The position numbers were made by a program, and so were the translations under genes. From Lachnospiraceae bacterium NK4A144 (GTDB lineage Bacteria > Bacillota > Clostridia > Lachnospirales > Lachnospiraceae), in NCBI GenBank assembly GCA_000424365.1, contig AUJT01000004.1:114822-178821 (forward strand): DNA of 64,000 nt, written 5' to 3'. This document shows, piece by piece, positions 9,288 through 17,809 of the stretch (the stretch's first letter is position 1; every line of letters begins with the position of its first letter). The notes below the pieces were generated by a model that was not told the origin of the DNA, ran no database searches, and saw nothing but the letters and a program-made list of their open reading frames with translations.

Positions 9288-10045
9288 ATTCTTCTTCCCA
9301 CAGCATGAAGCGCATAAAAAGCGAAGCACCACATGCTCTTTATAAGACTCAGACCCTCTACTTTTCTGTAGAGATTCCAGATTCTCTGTATTGCAACCTT
9401 CTTATTTGCAGATAATGTGCCGCCGCTTCTGCGATAGAGTGTGAGCGGCTGATCAAGCCCCCACGCTTCATAACCGTGTCTCAATACTTTCCACCAGGTT
9501 GCCGTATCCTCACTCGGAACCTCCGGCATATGGATCAGTTCTTTTGATATAAGCTCCGTGTCAAATATCACAGTACTTGTAAAAATAGTCGTATTCTTTA
9601 ATGCCTGTCCGTAATTCATGTGAAGAGGCACTCTGACTATCTTGTCAACTCCGACGCCGTCTTCGTCCGCAAACTCATACCCTGTAAAAGTGAAAGCCTT
9701 GTTTATCTTTGACTGAAAAGCAAGCTGTCTCTCCAGTTTCTCCGGCTCCCATATGTCATCTGCATCCAAAAAGGCTATATACCGTCCTCTTGCAGCATCT
9801 ATCCCGACATTTCTGGCACTTGCCGCACCTCGCCTTTCGCCTGCATCAACGAAACGAATGCGATCAGGCTCTCCCTTTTCAGCATACTCATCAATAAAAA
9901 ATCTGATCTTTTCAACACTGTCATCCTCAGAATGGTCATTCACAAGGATCAGTTCCCAGTCCTTATAATCCTGAGCGATAACGGAACGGATCGTATCGCA
10001 GATAAAGCGTCCGGCATTATGAACCGGTATCACAACCGAGATCAT
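9284..10045 (-). CDS. Glycosyltransferase family 2
   Basis: This 253-residue protein is a classic GT2 enzyme: MISVVIPVHNAGRFICDTIRSVIAQDYKDWELILVNDHSEDDS at the N-terminus, RGAASARNVGIDAARGRYIAFLDADDIW with the DxD-like metal site DADD near residues 95-100, and a catalytic-base region EDTATWWKVLRHG. The start overlaps the preceding stop as ATGA with AAAAGG ahead of it, and its own stop overlaps the next start in the same way, so translation is chained through this part of the operon. Donor and acceptor sugars are unknown. Confidence 0.87.
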   Translation of the reverse strand: MISVVIPVHNAGRFICDTIRSVIAQDYKDWELILVNDHSEDDSVEKIRFFIDEYAEKGEPDRIRFVDAGERRGAASARNVGIDAARGRYIAFLDADDIWEPEKLERQLAFQSKINKAFTFTGYEFADEDGVGVDKIVRVPLHMNYGQALKNTTIFTSTVIFDTELISKELIHMPEVPSEDTATWWKVLRHGYEAWGLDQPLTLYRRSGGTLSANKKVAIQRIWNLYRKVEGLSLIKSMWCFAFYALHAVGRRI

Positions 10046-11442
10046 GGATTCCTTTTCTCCCCTTTTTGCATCTGACTTCCATCAGAACCTGCTGTTACGG
10101 TTTCACTCGTTCCCTCTGTGCTCTCTTTAGTAAATAAGATCTTGCACGTAAGGATCATGAGCTTGATATCAAGCCATATAGAATACTGTTCTATATAATA
10201 AAGATCAAATTTCAGCTTATCATACGGAAGAGTATTGTACTTACCGTAAAGCTGCGCATATCCCGTGATACCTGCCCGTACCTTCATCCGATAAGCAAAT
10301 TCCGGCATAGATTTCTTGTATTTCTCGATAAAAGCAGGTCTCTCAGGCCTCGGTCCTACAAAGGACATATCACCCTTTAGAACATTGAAGAGCTGTGGAA
10401 GCTCATCGATCCTGCACTTACGGATAAATGCACCGACAGGCGTTATCCGCGGATCTTTTTCCATAGCAAGCACAGCCACTCCTGCACTTTCCGCATTTAC
10501 GATCATGCTCCGGAACTTGTAAATCTCAAATTCTCTGGCATTTTTTGTACATCTAACCTGCTTATAAAGCACCGGGCCGCCATCAGAAAAGTGTATTACA
10601 AGCGCCGTAATGATCATTATGGGCGATGTCAGAATGATAAGGATCAGTGAAAGAACAACATCCATGATCCTCTTTATGATCCGTTCCTCATATTCCAAAG
10701 GATTACCTTCCGTAAGCAATAGCGGTGTATCAAATAAATGCACCGGTGTGGAACCATTCAGAATGATATCCGAGATCTTCGGCATTACGTATATTCTTTT
10801 GGAATTTTCATAGCAATACTTGAATACATTATTACGTGTTTCTGCAGGGATATCCCAAAGCATTACCGTGTTATATTTTGATATAACCGTAGTGACCTTA
10901 TCCCATCCCTCGTCCGTGCTTATAGACTCGGCAATATGAAACTGATCTCTTCTCGTTGCGAGCTTATCCTTAAATTTTCTAATGGACTTTCCTCTATATA
11001 CGAGTAGAACGTCATACGGTCTGAACATCCTCTGATAGATCCTGCCCATAACCGAGATCCACATCCCCGAAAAAACTGTCTGGAGTACCAATACTATAAG
11101 TAACGGAACCGGATTCGGAAACTTATAAGACAAAAGCATTACAACAAAGTAAAAAAACGTACCGGTAAACGATGCCGTAAAGACAAAGGAAAACATCACT
11201 TCCCCGATCTTTCTGACACCTACCAGTAATCCTCCGAATACTCTTCCAAGGAAAATAAATACTCCGATATAAAGAGCCATTACAAACAAATGACCCCTGA
11301 AATACAGCTGTGTCCTGAATTCGAGATTATATATCCTGTTAAGAATGTACAGGATCGCTCCCGAGTCAACCGCTATCATGACTGCACACACAGCCAGCAT
11401 ATAAAGGCGCCGCAGCGCATCTGTCGATTTAATTGCTTTCAT
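10042..11442 (-). CDS. Polyprenyl glycosylphosphotransferase, WbaP/WcaJ-like, with large membrane domain
   Basis: This 466-residue protein has four to five N-terminal membrane segments (residues 12-135), a central region (about 140-245) and a C-terminal sugar-transferase domain with a further membrane hairpin (IIKRIMDVVLSLILIILTSPIMIITALVI). Motifs include KQVRCTKNAREFEIYKFRSM, RKCRIDELPQLFNVLKGDMSFVGPRPER and GITGYAQLYGKY. The family starts exopolysaccharide repeat units by moving a hexose-1-phosphate to undecaprenyl phosphate. It is the second initiating transferase in the operon, so either two glycans are made or one enzyme has another acceptor. A hydrophilic tail (TSETVTAGSDGSQMQKGEK) follows the catalytic domain. 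Confidence 0.88.
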   Translation of the reverse strand: MKAIKSTDALRRLYMLAVCAVMIAVDSGAILYILNRIYNLEFRTQLYFRGHLFVMALYIGVFIFLGRVFGGLLVGVRKIGEVMFSFVFTASFTGTFFYFVVMLLSYKFPNPVPLLIVLVLQTVFSGMWISVMGRIYQRMFRPYDVLLVYRGKSIRKFKDKLATRRDQFHIAESISTDEGWDKVTTVISKYNTVMLWDIPAETRNNVFKYCYENSKRIYVMPKISDIILNGSTPVHLFDTPLLLTEGNPLEYEERIIKRIMDVVLSLILIILTSPIMIITALVIHFSDGGPVLYKQVRCTKNAREFEIYKFRSMIVNAESAGVAVLAMEKDPRITPVGAFIRKCRIDELPQLFNVLKGDMSFVGPRPERPAFIEKYKKSMPEFAYRMKVRAGITGYAQLYGKYNTLPYDKLKFDLYYIEQYSIWLDIKLMILTCKILFTKESTEGTSETVTAGSDGSQMQKGEKRNP

Positions 11443-11448
11443 CTCACA

Positions 11449-12312
11449 CTATCGCTTTCCGGCAAAAATAAGCGCCAGTGCTCCCGGCACCCCTAATAAT
11501 GCCAGTCCAGCCGGCAAAAATTCTCTATCTCTTACTTCTCTATTTGCCACTCCTCTGAATCTGAGGTAGTGACTGATGTATTTAACTTTCAATGGCGACC
11601 AGGGTGTATTTTTTGATCGATTAACATAATAGAGATACCACCCTGTGGGGTTCTCTTCTCTAAGTGCCGCCACCCTGTCTGTAAGTCCGGATTCTACGAG
11701 TTCACAGACTGTCAGTATCTTTGGCAGTACCGCCAAAACACATTCTCTGTCTATCTCATCATACACTACATCTTCCGGAACATACTTTTCTCCTGGGATC
11801 TCAGGGAACAAATGCCTTTTCAAAAGCTCCGTCTTAAAAACAAGAGTTGTCTCTCCCTTAAATCCCTGCCTGTACAGGCCCTGAAGCGTACTGAAAGAAA
11901 TATCCGGCATCACAGCATCGTAAAGAGTATGCTCTTCATCTGCTCCCTTATGAGCGACAATACCGCCGCAATCCCGTTTATCAGCCACTTCTGACCACTT
12001 CATCAATATATCAGAAACCGCAGTTGATGTAAAACTGTCATCCGAATCAAGGCATACAAAAAGCTCTGTTTCCGTAAGCCTTACTCCGGTATTATGAGCC
12101 CGCATCTTTCCGCCATTCTTCTGTTTATAATAGCGGATAGAAAGCAGACCATCATTTATCCATCTGTTTACAAGCTTCTCTGTCCCATCCGTCGAACCAT
12201 CATCAACGATAAGCCACTGAAAGTCTCTGTCTGTCTGAGCACAGAGACTTTCGTAAACTCTTGGAAGAAGCTTTTCCCGATTATAAGTTGGTGTAAAAAC
12301 AGTCAGTTTCAA
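11449..12312 (-). CDS. Glycosyltransferase family 2
   Basis: This 287-residue GT2 enzyme reads LTVFTPTYNREKLLPRVYESLCAQTDRDFQWLIVDDGSTDGTEKLV, then NTGVRLTETELFVCLDSDDSF with the metal-binding DSDD. I chose the TTG at 12312 because GGAG sits six nucleotides upstream and the protein then begins directly at the first beta strand; a TTG at 12336 would add eight residues and overlap the upstream gene. The family transfers sugars from nucleotide donors at the inner membrane face. The acceptor is unknown. Confidence 0.85.
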   Translation of the reverse strand: MKLTVFTPTYNREKLLPRVYESLCAQTDRDFQWLIVDDGSTDGTEKLVNRWINDGLLSIRYYKQKNGGKMRAHNTGVRLTETELFVCLDSDDSFTSTAVSDILMKWSEVADKRDCGGIVAHKGADEEHTLYDAVMPDISFSTLQGLYRQGFKGETTLVFKTELLKRHLFPEIPGEKYVPEDVVYDEIDRECVLAVLPKILTVCELVESGLTDRVAALREENPTGWYLYYVNRSKNTPWSPLKVKYISHYLRFRGVANREVRDREFLPAGLALLGVPGALALIFAGKR

Positions 12313-12326
12313 TCTTTTCTCCAGCT

Positions 12327-13193
12327 TTAGTTCCAAAATGCCTTGTAATCCGCAAGTTCCATTTTCTGTCTTTCCGGAAGATCGTAATGAAGAACGGTTC
12401 TGACCCCTGTACTTCCGACTTCTTTGAGCCCTGTATCCTTTAGGTAGTCGATTATAGGACTCTCCTTTGACAAAACGATAAATTCCGTGTTTGTTTTCTG
12501 CATTGCTTCCAGGAAGTTATCTTCAGGGATCGCCACATTTTTTGTGATCACATTAAGCAGCCTGTTTACGTATATATTCTGCTCTTTAACCTGATCATCC
12601 TGCTCTTCTCCGTTGATTATCGCGAGATACTGTGTCCTGTCCGCAGCAAGCAGTATCGATGCATCGTACTGCCGGAGTTCCATCTGCATATTAAAGTCAC
12701 AAAGAGCTACCGGATATTCCACCTCTGAATTGTCGCGGATCACCTGACTTACGGCAATGACCTCGTTTGGTATCTTGTAATAGTTCTCCGCCGGTATGTA
12801 ACCGTCTGCATATACATATGTCCCTGCCCCTATAAATATCAGCGTAATACCTATAAAGACCGGTATACGTGCCGCAGAATTTTTCTTATACAGAAATTCG
12901 ACAGCCAGGTAAGCCACAGTCACTATGACAGGCGCGATCCAGAAAAACCTGTAATATTCTTTATTAATATCAAATATATGATTAACTACTACCGGAACCA
13001 CCGGATTAAATATCGTTATAAGAAGCATAAGTGCCGGAAACGCAAAGATCCTACGTTCCCTGTCTTTTCCCTTTACAAGGAAAAAGATCGCTGCTGCTGC
13101 CCACAAAGCTAAATATAATCCGCTTCCGCAGTAATACTGTATGCACTTCAGTACATAAAGAAAACCTTCACTCTGAACCGTAAGTGTCTGCAA
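12327..13193 (-). CDS. Membrane protein, C-terminal part of a split DUF6077-like protein
   Basis: This 288-residue frame starts at TTG 13193 with GAGGTGA upstream. It has about four membrane segments in its first 140 residues, then a soluble domain (ADGYIPAENYYKIPNEVIAVSQVIRDNS to the end) of the sort seen at the extracytoplasmic C-terminus of GT-C-like membrane proteins. It is in the same reading frame as the gene at 13206-14276, separated only by two consecutive TGA codons and four more codons. Joined, the two would give a protein of about 650 residues, the length I expect for such proteins. It may be translated separately from the TTG, or be the broken half of one gene. Function unknown. 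Confidence 0.65.
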   Translation of the reverse strand: MQTLTVQSEGFLYVLKCIQYYCGSGLYLALWAAAAIFFLVKGKDRERRIFAFPALMLLITIFNPVVPVVVNHIFDINKEYYRFFWIAPVIVTVAYLAVEFLYKKNSAARIPVFIGITLIFIGAGTYVYADGYIPAENYYKIPNEVIAVSQVIRDNSEVEYPVALCDFNMQMELRQYDASILLAADRTQYLAIINGEEQDDQVKEQNIYVNRLLNVITKNVAIPEDNFLEAMQKTNTEFIVLSKESPIIDYLKDTGLKEVGSTGVRTVLHYDLPERQKMELADYKAFWN

Positions 13194-13205
13194 GGTATCA
13201 CCTCA

Positions 13206-14276
13206 TCATCTTGGATATGTATAAATAACAAACATTCCCCGCACGTATGCGATATAAAGAAGGATCAATATAAGGCATGGTAATACGCATAAAAATGCCT
13301 TTATAAGTACTGAAAATCTGCGTTTGATCACAGCTAACGGCAAAGTAAACACAGCTACAGCCGTTGGAACGAGCATATTCGCCGAATTCGACAATACTGC
13401 CGATCCTGTCGCCACAGCAAACAACATAAGCCAGATTTTCTTATCCCTGTCATCTTCCAAAAGCTTCATGTACAGCAGGAAAACAAGGGGCATAACTACG
13501 TTTCCGAGTATTGCCTTTCCTTCATATGTTCTGGTCGTCAAAAAAGCTGATGCCGTATAGATCGTCGTAAAAAAGAAATTCATAATGCCGCAGAAAAACA
13601 GGAAAACTGCTGTTTTTCCATAATTATCCTTAAATAACTTCTTTCCTATCCTGTAGTAGATGAGATTCGACATTATGATCGTCACAGCTTCCATTACAGT
13701 TTTCGTCCACAAAAGAGGATGAACGCCTGTAAGCTTGCACATTACTGCGTCATTTAAGGGATATGTCGCAAAAAAGTATCGCATCTCAAAGTGATCCTGC
13801 CACATTCCTGTATAAGGATCATAGATATTCAGCATATCCGTCTGAAGCGAGGTTGTTGCAGTTGCCACGTAAAATGCCGCATCAAGCGTAAACTGATACG
13901 CATGAATGATCACAATAAGTTCTGCCATCATCAAAGCGGCTGCTACACACGCAAATCCCCAGTGTTCTGTCAGAAATCGTCCTATTTCTCTTAACTTAGG
14001 CACAAAGAGTCTGCGATTCAAAAAGGCCGCAGCAATGATCACCACTGCCAGGATCACCGCCCATATTTCAGACAGAAGCGACAGCGGTCGCCATTTTAGC
14101 ATGATCGGGACACATACCAGTTCAAAAGTCAGATAGTAAATAAAAAAACCCGTTATAACAGAAACGGTCGCTGAAAACGGACGGTCTTTCAACCGTCCGG
14201 TCACCAGCGAGCCGAATGCTGCATAAAGTATAAAATTCAAAATTATCAGGGCTGTCAGTATCAGAAGCTGTATCAT
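13206..14276 (-). CDS. Membrane protein, N-terminal part of a split DUF6077-like protein
   Basis: This 356-residue polytopic protein has about ten hydrophobic segments and a loop with YQFTLDAAFYVATATTSLQTDMLNIYDPYTG, a pattern of large GT-C-like membrane proteins in cell-surface polysaccharide clusters (DUF6077-like by recollection). It ends in YTYPR followed by two in-frame TGA codons, and the same frame continues as the next gene. Two consecutive stops make read-through unlikely. The family's role in polysaccharide making is inferred from position only. Confidence 0.65.
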   Translation of the reverse strand: MIQLLILTALIILNFILYAAFGSLVTGRLKDRPFSATVSVITGFFIYYLTFELVCVPIMLKWRPLSLLSEIWAVILAVVIIAAAFLNRRLFVPKLREIGRFLTEHWGFACVAAALMMAELIVIIHAYQFTLDAAFYVATATTSLQTDMLNIYDPYTGMWQDHFEMRYFFATYPLNDAVMCKLTGVHPLLWTKTVMEAVTIIMSNLIYYRIGKKLFKDNYGKTAVFLFFCGIMNFFFTTIYTASAFLTTRTYEGKAILGNVVMPLVFLLYMKLLEDDRDKKIWLMLFAVATGSAVLSNSANMLVPTAVAVFTLPLAVIKRRFSVLIKAFLCVLPCLILILLYIAYVRGMFVIYTYPR

Positions 14277-14288
14277 GAATCCGTCCTG

Positions 14289-14651
14289 TCAATTTCCATT
14301 ATCCGAAACCGTTGATCCTGCATTATCCTGCATCTCCTGCATGGATTTCTCCATGGATGTGATACTGCCATAAAGAGTATTGATCTTACGGTTCAGCGTA
14401 AATATAGCCCCGATGGATACCACTGCATATATCGCAAAAATGATATATCCTGTGATCAGAATCTTCCATTTTTTCCGATTATCCAACAGGTCCTCCTCTG
14501 TTCCGGCCGCTCCACCTGCGTGAATCTCATCATTTCCACCGGAAAATCCTCTGCGCATCATATCGAGCAGAGTATTTAACGGTCTTTCCGTCAATCCCGA
14601 TGTCAATATCAGAAGCGTACCAAGCACAACCAGAACAATTCTCACGATCAT
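14289..14651 (-). CDS. Small membrane protein of unknown function
   Basis: This 120-residue protein has two hydrophobic segments (residues 2-19, and 66-88 ILITGYIIFAIYAVVSIGAIF) and a C-terminal stretch rich in M, E, Q and S (KINTLYGSITSMEKSMQEMQ) that could be a short coiled coil. The start overlaps the end of the fucose synthase gene as ATGA. I do not recognise the family. Its place inside the polysaccharide operon, next to the DUF6077-like protein, suggests an accessory membrane role. Confidence 0.65.
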   Translation of the reverse strand: MIVRIVLVVLGTLLILTSGLTERPLNTLLDMMRRGFSGGNDEIHAGGAAGTEEDLLDNRKKWKILITGYIIFAIYAVVSIGAIFTLNRKINTLYGSITSMEKSMQEMQDNAGSTVSDNGN

Positions 14652-15595
14652 TTTTTCAGATCCTTTTCATCCTGTGAAAGGTACCACTCGTACTCTCTGC
14701 GGATACCTTCTTCAAGGTCAACCTTTTCTTTCCATCCGATAGAATGAAGCTTTGAAACATCACAAAGCTTTCTGGGTGTTCCGTCCGGCATGTCGGAATT
14801 CCATCTGATCTCACCTTCAAAGCCTACGACCTTCTTTACAAGCTCTGCCAGACCCTTGATAGTGATCTCTTTGCCTGTTCCTATATTAACATGCTGCTCA
14901 CCGCTGTAGTTCTCTAAGAGATAAACGCAGGCATCAGCCATATCATCCACATACAGGAACTCACGAAGCGGAGAACCTGTTCCCCAAAGCTCTACATATT
15001 CAGCATTTGCTTTCTTTGCATCATCAAACTTACGGATCATAGCAGGCATTACATGGCTTGTTTCAAGATTGAAATTATCATTCGGTCCGTAAAGATTTGT
15101 CGGCATGCAGCTGATAAAATCATCGCCGTACTGTCTCTTAAAGAACTTGCACATTTCCATTCCGGAAATCTTTGCAATAGCATATGCCTCATTTGTAGTT
15201 TCAAGAGGGCCTGTCAGAAGCGCATCCTCCGGAATAGGCTGAGGAGCCATCTTCGGATAAATACAGGAGCTTCCAAGAAACAGAAGCTTCTTTACATGAT
15301 GATCATGCGCAGCTTTTATAACATTACACTGAATAATGGAATTGATGTAAATGAAATCAGCAGGATATGTCTGATTTGCGTTTATACCACCAACATGAGC
15401 TGCTGCGAGAACAACATACTCCGGCTTCTCTTCTTCAAAAAAGCGAAATACATCTGCCTGGTTCGTAAGATCCAGTTCATGATGTGTACGACCAATAACG
15501 TTTGTATAGCCTTTTTCCTCAAGGCTTCTGACAATGGCAGATCCTACAAGTCCGCGGTGGCCTGCCACATAAATCTTTGCACTCTTTTCAATCAT
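14648..15595 (-). CDS. fcl: GDP-L-fucose synthase
   Basis: This 315-residue SDR enzyme converts GDP-4-keto-6-deoxy-D-mannose to GDP-L-fucose by epimerisation and NADPH reduction. The NADP-binding loop is VAGHRGLVGSAIVRSLEEKG and the catalytic YxxxK is in NEAYAIAKISGMEM (about residues 136-145); AAHVGGI and LLFLGSSCIYPK are also typical. The length matches the family. It lies 2 nt downstream of gmd, its pathway partner, so the operon makes its own GDP-fucose, implying fucose in the polysaccharide. Confidence 0.95.
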   Translation of the reverse strand: MIEKSAKIYVAGHRGLVGSAIVRSLEEKGYTNVIGRTHHELDLTNQADVFRFFEEEKPEYVVLAAAHVGGINANQTYPADFIYINSIIQCNVIKAAHDHHVKKLLFLGSSCIYPKMAPQPIPEDALLTGPLETTNEAYAIAKISGMEMCKFFKRQYGDDFISCMPTNLYGPNDNFNLETSHVMPAMIRKFDDAKKANAEYVELWGTGSPLREFLYVDDMADACVYLLENYSGEQHVNIGTGKEITIKGLAELVKKVVGFEGEIRWNSDMPDGTPRKLCDVSKLHSIGWKEKVDLEEGIRREYEWYLSQDEKDLKK

Positions 15596-15597
15596 TT

Positions 15598-16677
15598 TTA
15601 TTTTGCCTTCTTCTGTGATGCGAGATACTCTTCCGGTGTCTGACCTGTGATCTCCTTCATATCTGCATCCATCATCATCTTAACGAGACCCTTGAAATCT
15701 GTCTTTCTCTTCCAGCCAAGTTCCTTCTCTGCACGGCTTGAATCACCCCAAAGGAGCTCAACCTCTGCCGGACGGAAGTACTTCGGATTAACCTCTACGT
15801 AAACCTTTCCTGTTACCTTGTCGTAACCCTTTTCGTTTACGCCGGTGCCTCTCCATGCAAGCTCGATTCCAACAGCCTTAAATGCCTCTTCAACAAACTC
15901 ACGAACAGCATGTGTCTCGTTAGATGCAAGAACATAGTCGCCCGGCTTTTCCTGCTGAAGGATTCTCCACATACCTTCTACATAGTCTCCTGCGAAACCC
16001 CAGTCACGCTTTGCGTTGAGGTTTCCGAGCTGAAGAACATCCTGATCTCCCTTTACGATATGTGAAACAGCCTGTGTGATCTTTCTTGTAACAAATGTCT
16101 CACCACGACGAGGTGACTCATGGTTAAAGAGGATACCATTGCAAGCGTAGAGACCATATGCCTCACGATAGTTTACTGTGATCCAGTATGAGTAGAGCTT
16201 TGCTGCTCCGTACGGGCTCTTAGGATAGAACGGAGTCTTTTCTGACTGCGGAGCTGTATCCGGGATACCTCCGAAAAGCTCAGATGTAGATGCCTGATAA
16301 AATCTGCACTTGATACCATTCTTTTTGATAGCGTCAAGGATACGAAGTGTACCGATACCTGTTGTCTCAGCAGTGTACTCAGGAACCTCAAATGATACAC
16401 CTACGTGTGACTGAGCTGCGAGGTTGTAGATCTCTGTAGGCTGGATCTGCTCGATCAGTCTGTTAAGGTTACTGGAGTCAGTCATATCTCCATAGTGAAG
16501 GAAAAATGTCTTATCCTTAAGTTCCTTATTGTAGTAGAGATGGTCAATTCTCTTTGTATTGATGCTGGACTGTCTTCTGATGATACCGTGTACCTCATAG
16601 CCCTTTTCCAGAAGCAGGTCTGCAAGGTAGGAACCGTCCTGTCCTGTGATACCTGTAATAAGTGCAACGTTTCTCAT
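15598..16677 (-). CDS. gmd: GDP-mannose 4,6-dehydratase
   Basis: This 359-residue enzyme dehydrates GDP-D-mannose to GDP-4-keto-6-deoxy-D-mannose, the substrate of Fcl. The N-terminus reads [28 protein letters not shown], and [22 protein letters not shown] carries the YxxxK catalytic pair; [16 protein letters not shown] is characteristic of Gmd. I chose the ATG at 16677, which has AAAGGA six nucleotides upstream, over an in-frame start 42 nt earlier. A short inverted repeat (GAAGCC/GGCTTC, 16697-16717) lies between this gene and rfbD without a strong T-run, so it is more likely a processing or attenuation site than a full terminator. Confidence 0.95.
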   Translation of the reverse strand: MRNVALITGITGQDGSYLADLLLEKGYEVHGIIRRQSSINTKRIDHLYYNKELKDKTFFLHYGDMTDSSNLNRLIEQIQPTEIYNLAAQSHVGVSFEVPEYTAETTGIGTLRILDAIKKNGIKCRFYQASTSELFGGIPDTAPQSEKTPFYPKSPYGAAKLYSYWITVNYREAYGLYACNGILFNHESPRRGETFVTRKITQAVSHIVKGDQDVLQLGNLNAKRDWGFAGDYVEGMWRILQQEKPGDYVLASNETHAVREFVEEAFKAVGIELAWRGTGVNEKGYDKVTGKVYVEVNPKYFRPAEVELLWGDSSRAEKELGWKRKTDFKGLVKMMMDADMKEITGQTPEEYLASQKKAK

Positions 16678-16747
16678 AAATAATCCTTTCATAACCGAAG
16701 CCTTTTTAAACGGCTTCAAACACCTCAGAACAGCTGCTGCCGTTCAA

Positions 16748-17620
16748 TTACATTTCGTCAATATATTCTCTGATGGCATCCTTCCAGTCAGCAAAACGGA
16801 AATCACCGGTAAGACGCAGCATATAATTATCCAGAATAGAATATGCCGGTCTGTCAGTGCTCTGGGGATTCATCTTTTTATACTCTTCTGTTGTAACGTG
16901 ATTTACCTTTGTATTCTTGCCTGCAAGTCTGAAGATCTCTTCTGTGAAATCAGCCCAGTTTGTATCTCCTTCACAGGTTCCGTGGAACAGACCATAGTTA
17001 TCTGTCGGTAGAAGATAGTGGATTGCCTTTGCAAGCTCCTTTGTGCTGGTAGGTGTTCCGAGCTGATCCTTTACAACGCTTACTTCATCGTGATTTTCAC
17101 TGAGTCTCAGCATTGTTTTTACAAAGTTCTTTCCGTCTCCATAGAGCCATGCTGTACGGATAGTAAAATATCTCTTTGCAAAATCACGCACAAAATTCTC
17201 ACCTGCAAGCTTTGTCCTTCCATACATACTTACAGGTCCTGTTGTATCAAACTCTGTATACGGGCGATCTCCATCACCGCGGAATACATAATCTGTAGAG
17301 ATATGCACCAGTTTTGAATCTGCTTCCGTAGCTGCGATAGCCAGATTCCTGGGGCCGAGTGCATTGATCTTATATGCAAGATCCCCTTTTGTTTCCTGTT
17401 CATCAACCGCTGTGTAGGCAGCGCAATTTATGATTGCGTAGGGTTTCAGCTCTTTTGCAAGAGAAATTACCTGATCCACGTTTGTGATATCAAGTGCGTG
17501 GATGCCTTCACCCTCAGCTACATCAGTATTATAGATCTCATACTCAGTACTTCCGGCAAATTCACGGTTTACTGCTCTTCCAAGCTGACCGTTGCTTCCT
17601 GTAACCAGCAGTGTTTTCAT
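16748..17620 (-). CDS. rfbD: dTDP-4-dehydrorhamnose reductase
   Basis: This 290-residue SDR protein has the RmlD pattern: LLVTGSNGQLGRAV, IINCAAYTAVDEQE, VHISTDYVFRGDGDRPYTEFD, and the catalytic YGRTKLAGE. The family reduces dTDP-4-keto-L-rhamnose to dTDP-L-rhamnose with NAD(P)H. The other rml genes are not in this window, so dTDP-6-deoxy-4-ketohexose must come from elsewhere. It is the first gene after the promoter at 17690-17718 and opens the polysaccharide operon. Confidence 0.92.
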   Translation of the reverse strand: MKTLLVTGSNGQLGRAVNREFAGSTEYEIYNTDVAEGEGIHALDITNVDQVISLAKELKPYAIINCAAYTAVDEQETKGDLAYKINALGPRNLAIAATEADSKLVHISTDYVFRGDGDRPYTEFDTTGPVSMYGRTKLAGENFVRDFAKRYFTIRTAWLYGDGKNFVKTMLRLSENHDEVSVVKDQLGTPTSTKELAKAIHYLLPTDNYGLFHGTCEGDTNWADFTEEIFRLAGKNTKVNHVTTEEYKKMNPQSTDRPAYSILDNYMLRLTGDFRFADWKDAIREYIDEM

Positions 17621-17689
17621 GATAGCTTTATCCTCCGCTCTATTATAACAGGATGCACTCTCGCCTCCTGTCCCATGATTAACTAAGGT

Positions 17690-17718
17690 ATTGTACCATC
17701 TTTTGTCAAGCTTGTCAC
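17690..17718 (-). promoter_or_regulatory. Sigma-A-type promoter of the exopolysaccharide operon
   Basis: On the minus strand, GTGACA (-35) and TACAAT (-10) are separated by exactly 17 nt, about 70 nt upstream of rfbD. Both hexamers match consensus in five of six positions. This is the only strong promoter I see for the 17-kb gene run to the left edge. Confidence 0.65.
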
Positions 17719-17809
17719 TGTTTGTTAAAAACTAGAAATAAAGACAAATAAAGTGTATCCTATTTATCAGAAAAAACAGGTTCTGCCTGAAAGATCAAAG
17801 GAGAGCTTT

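Noticed and set aside
9288..9332. Longer start for the glycosyltransferase at 8457-9287
   Set aside because: The extra 15 residues are cysteine-rich and lie inside the upstream gene; the ATGA overlap start is better.
13191..13208. Selenocysteine or stop read-through joining the two membrane-protein frames
   Set aside because: Two consecutive TGA codons and no visible SECIS-like hairpin make recoding unlikely.
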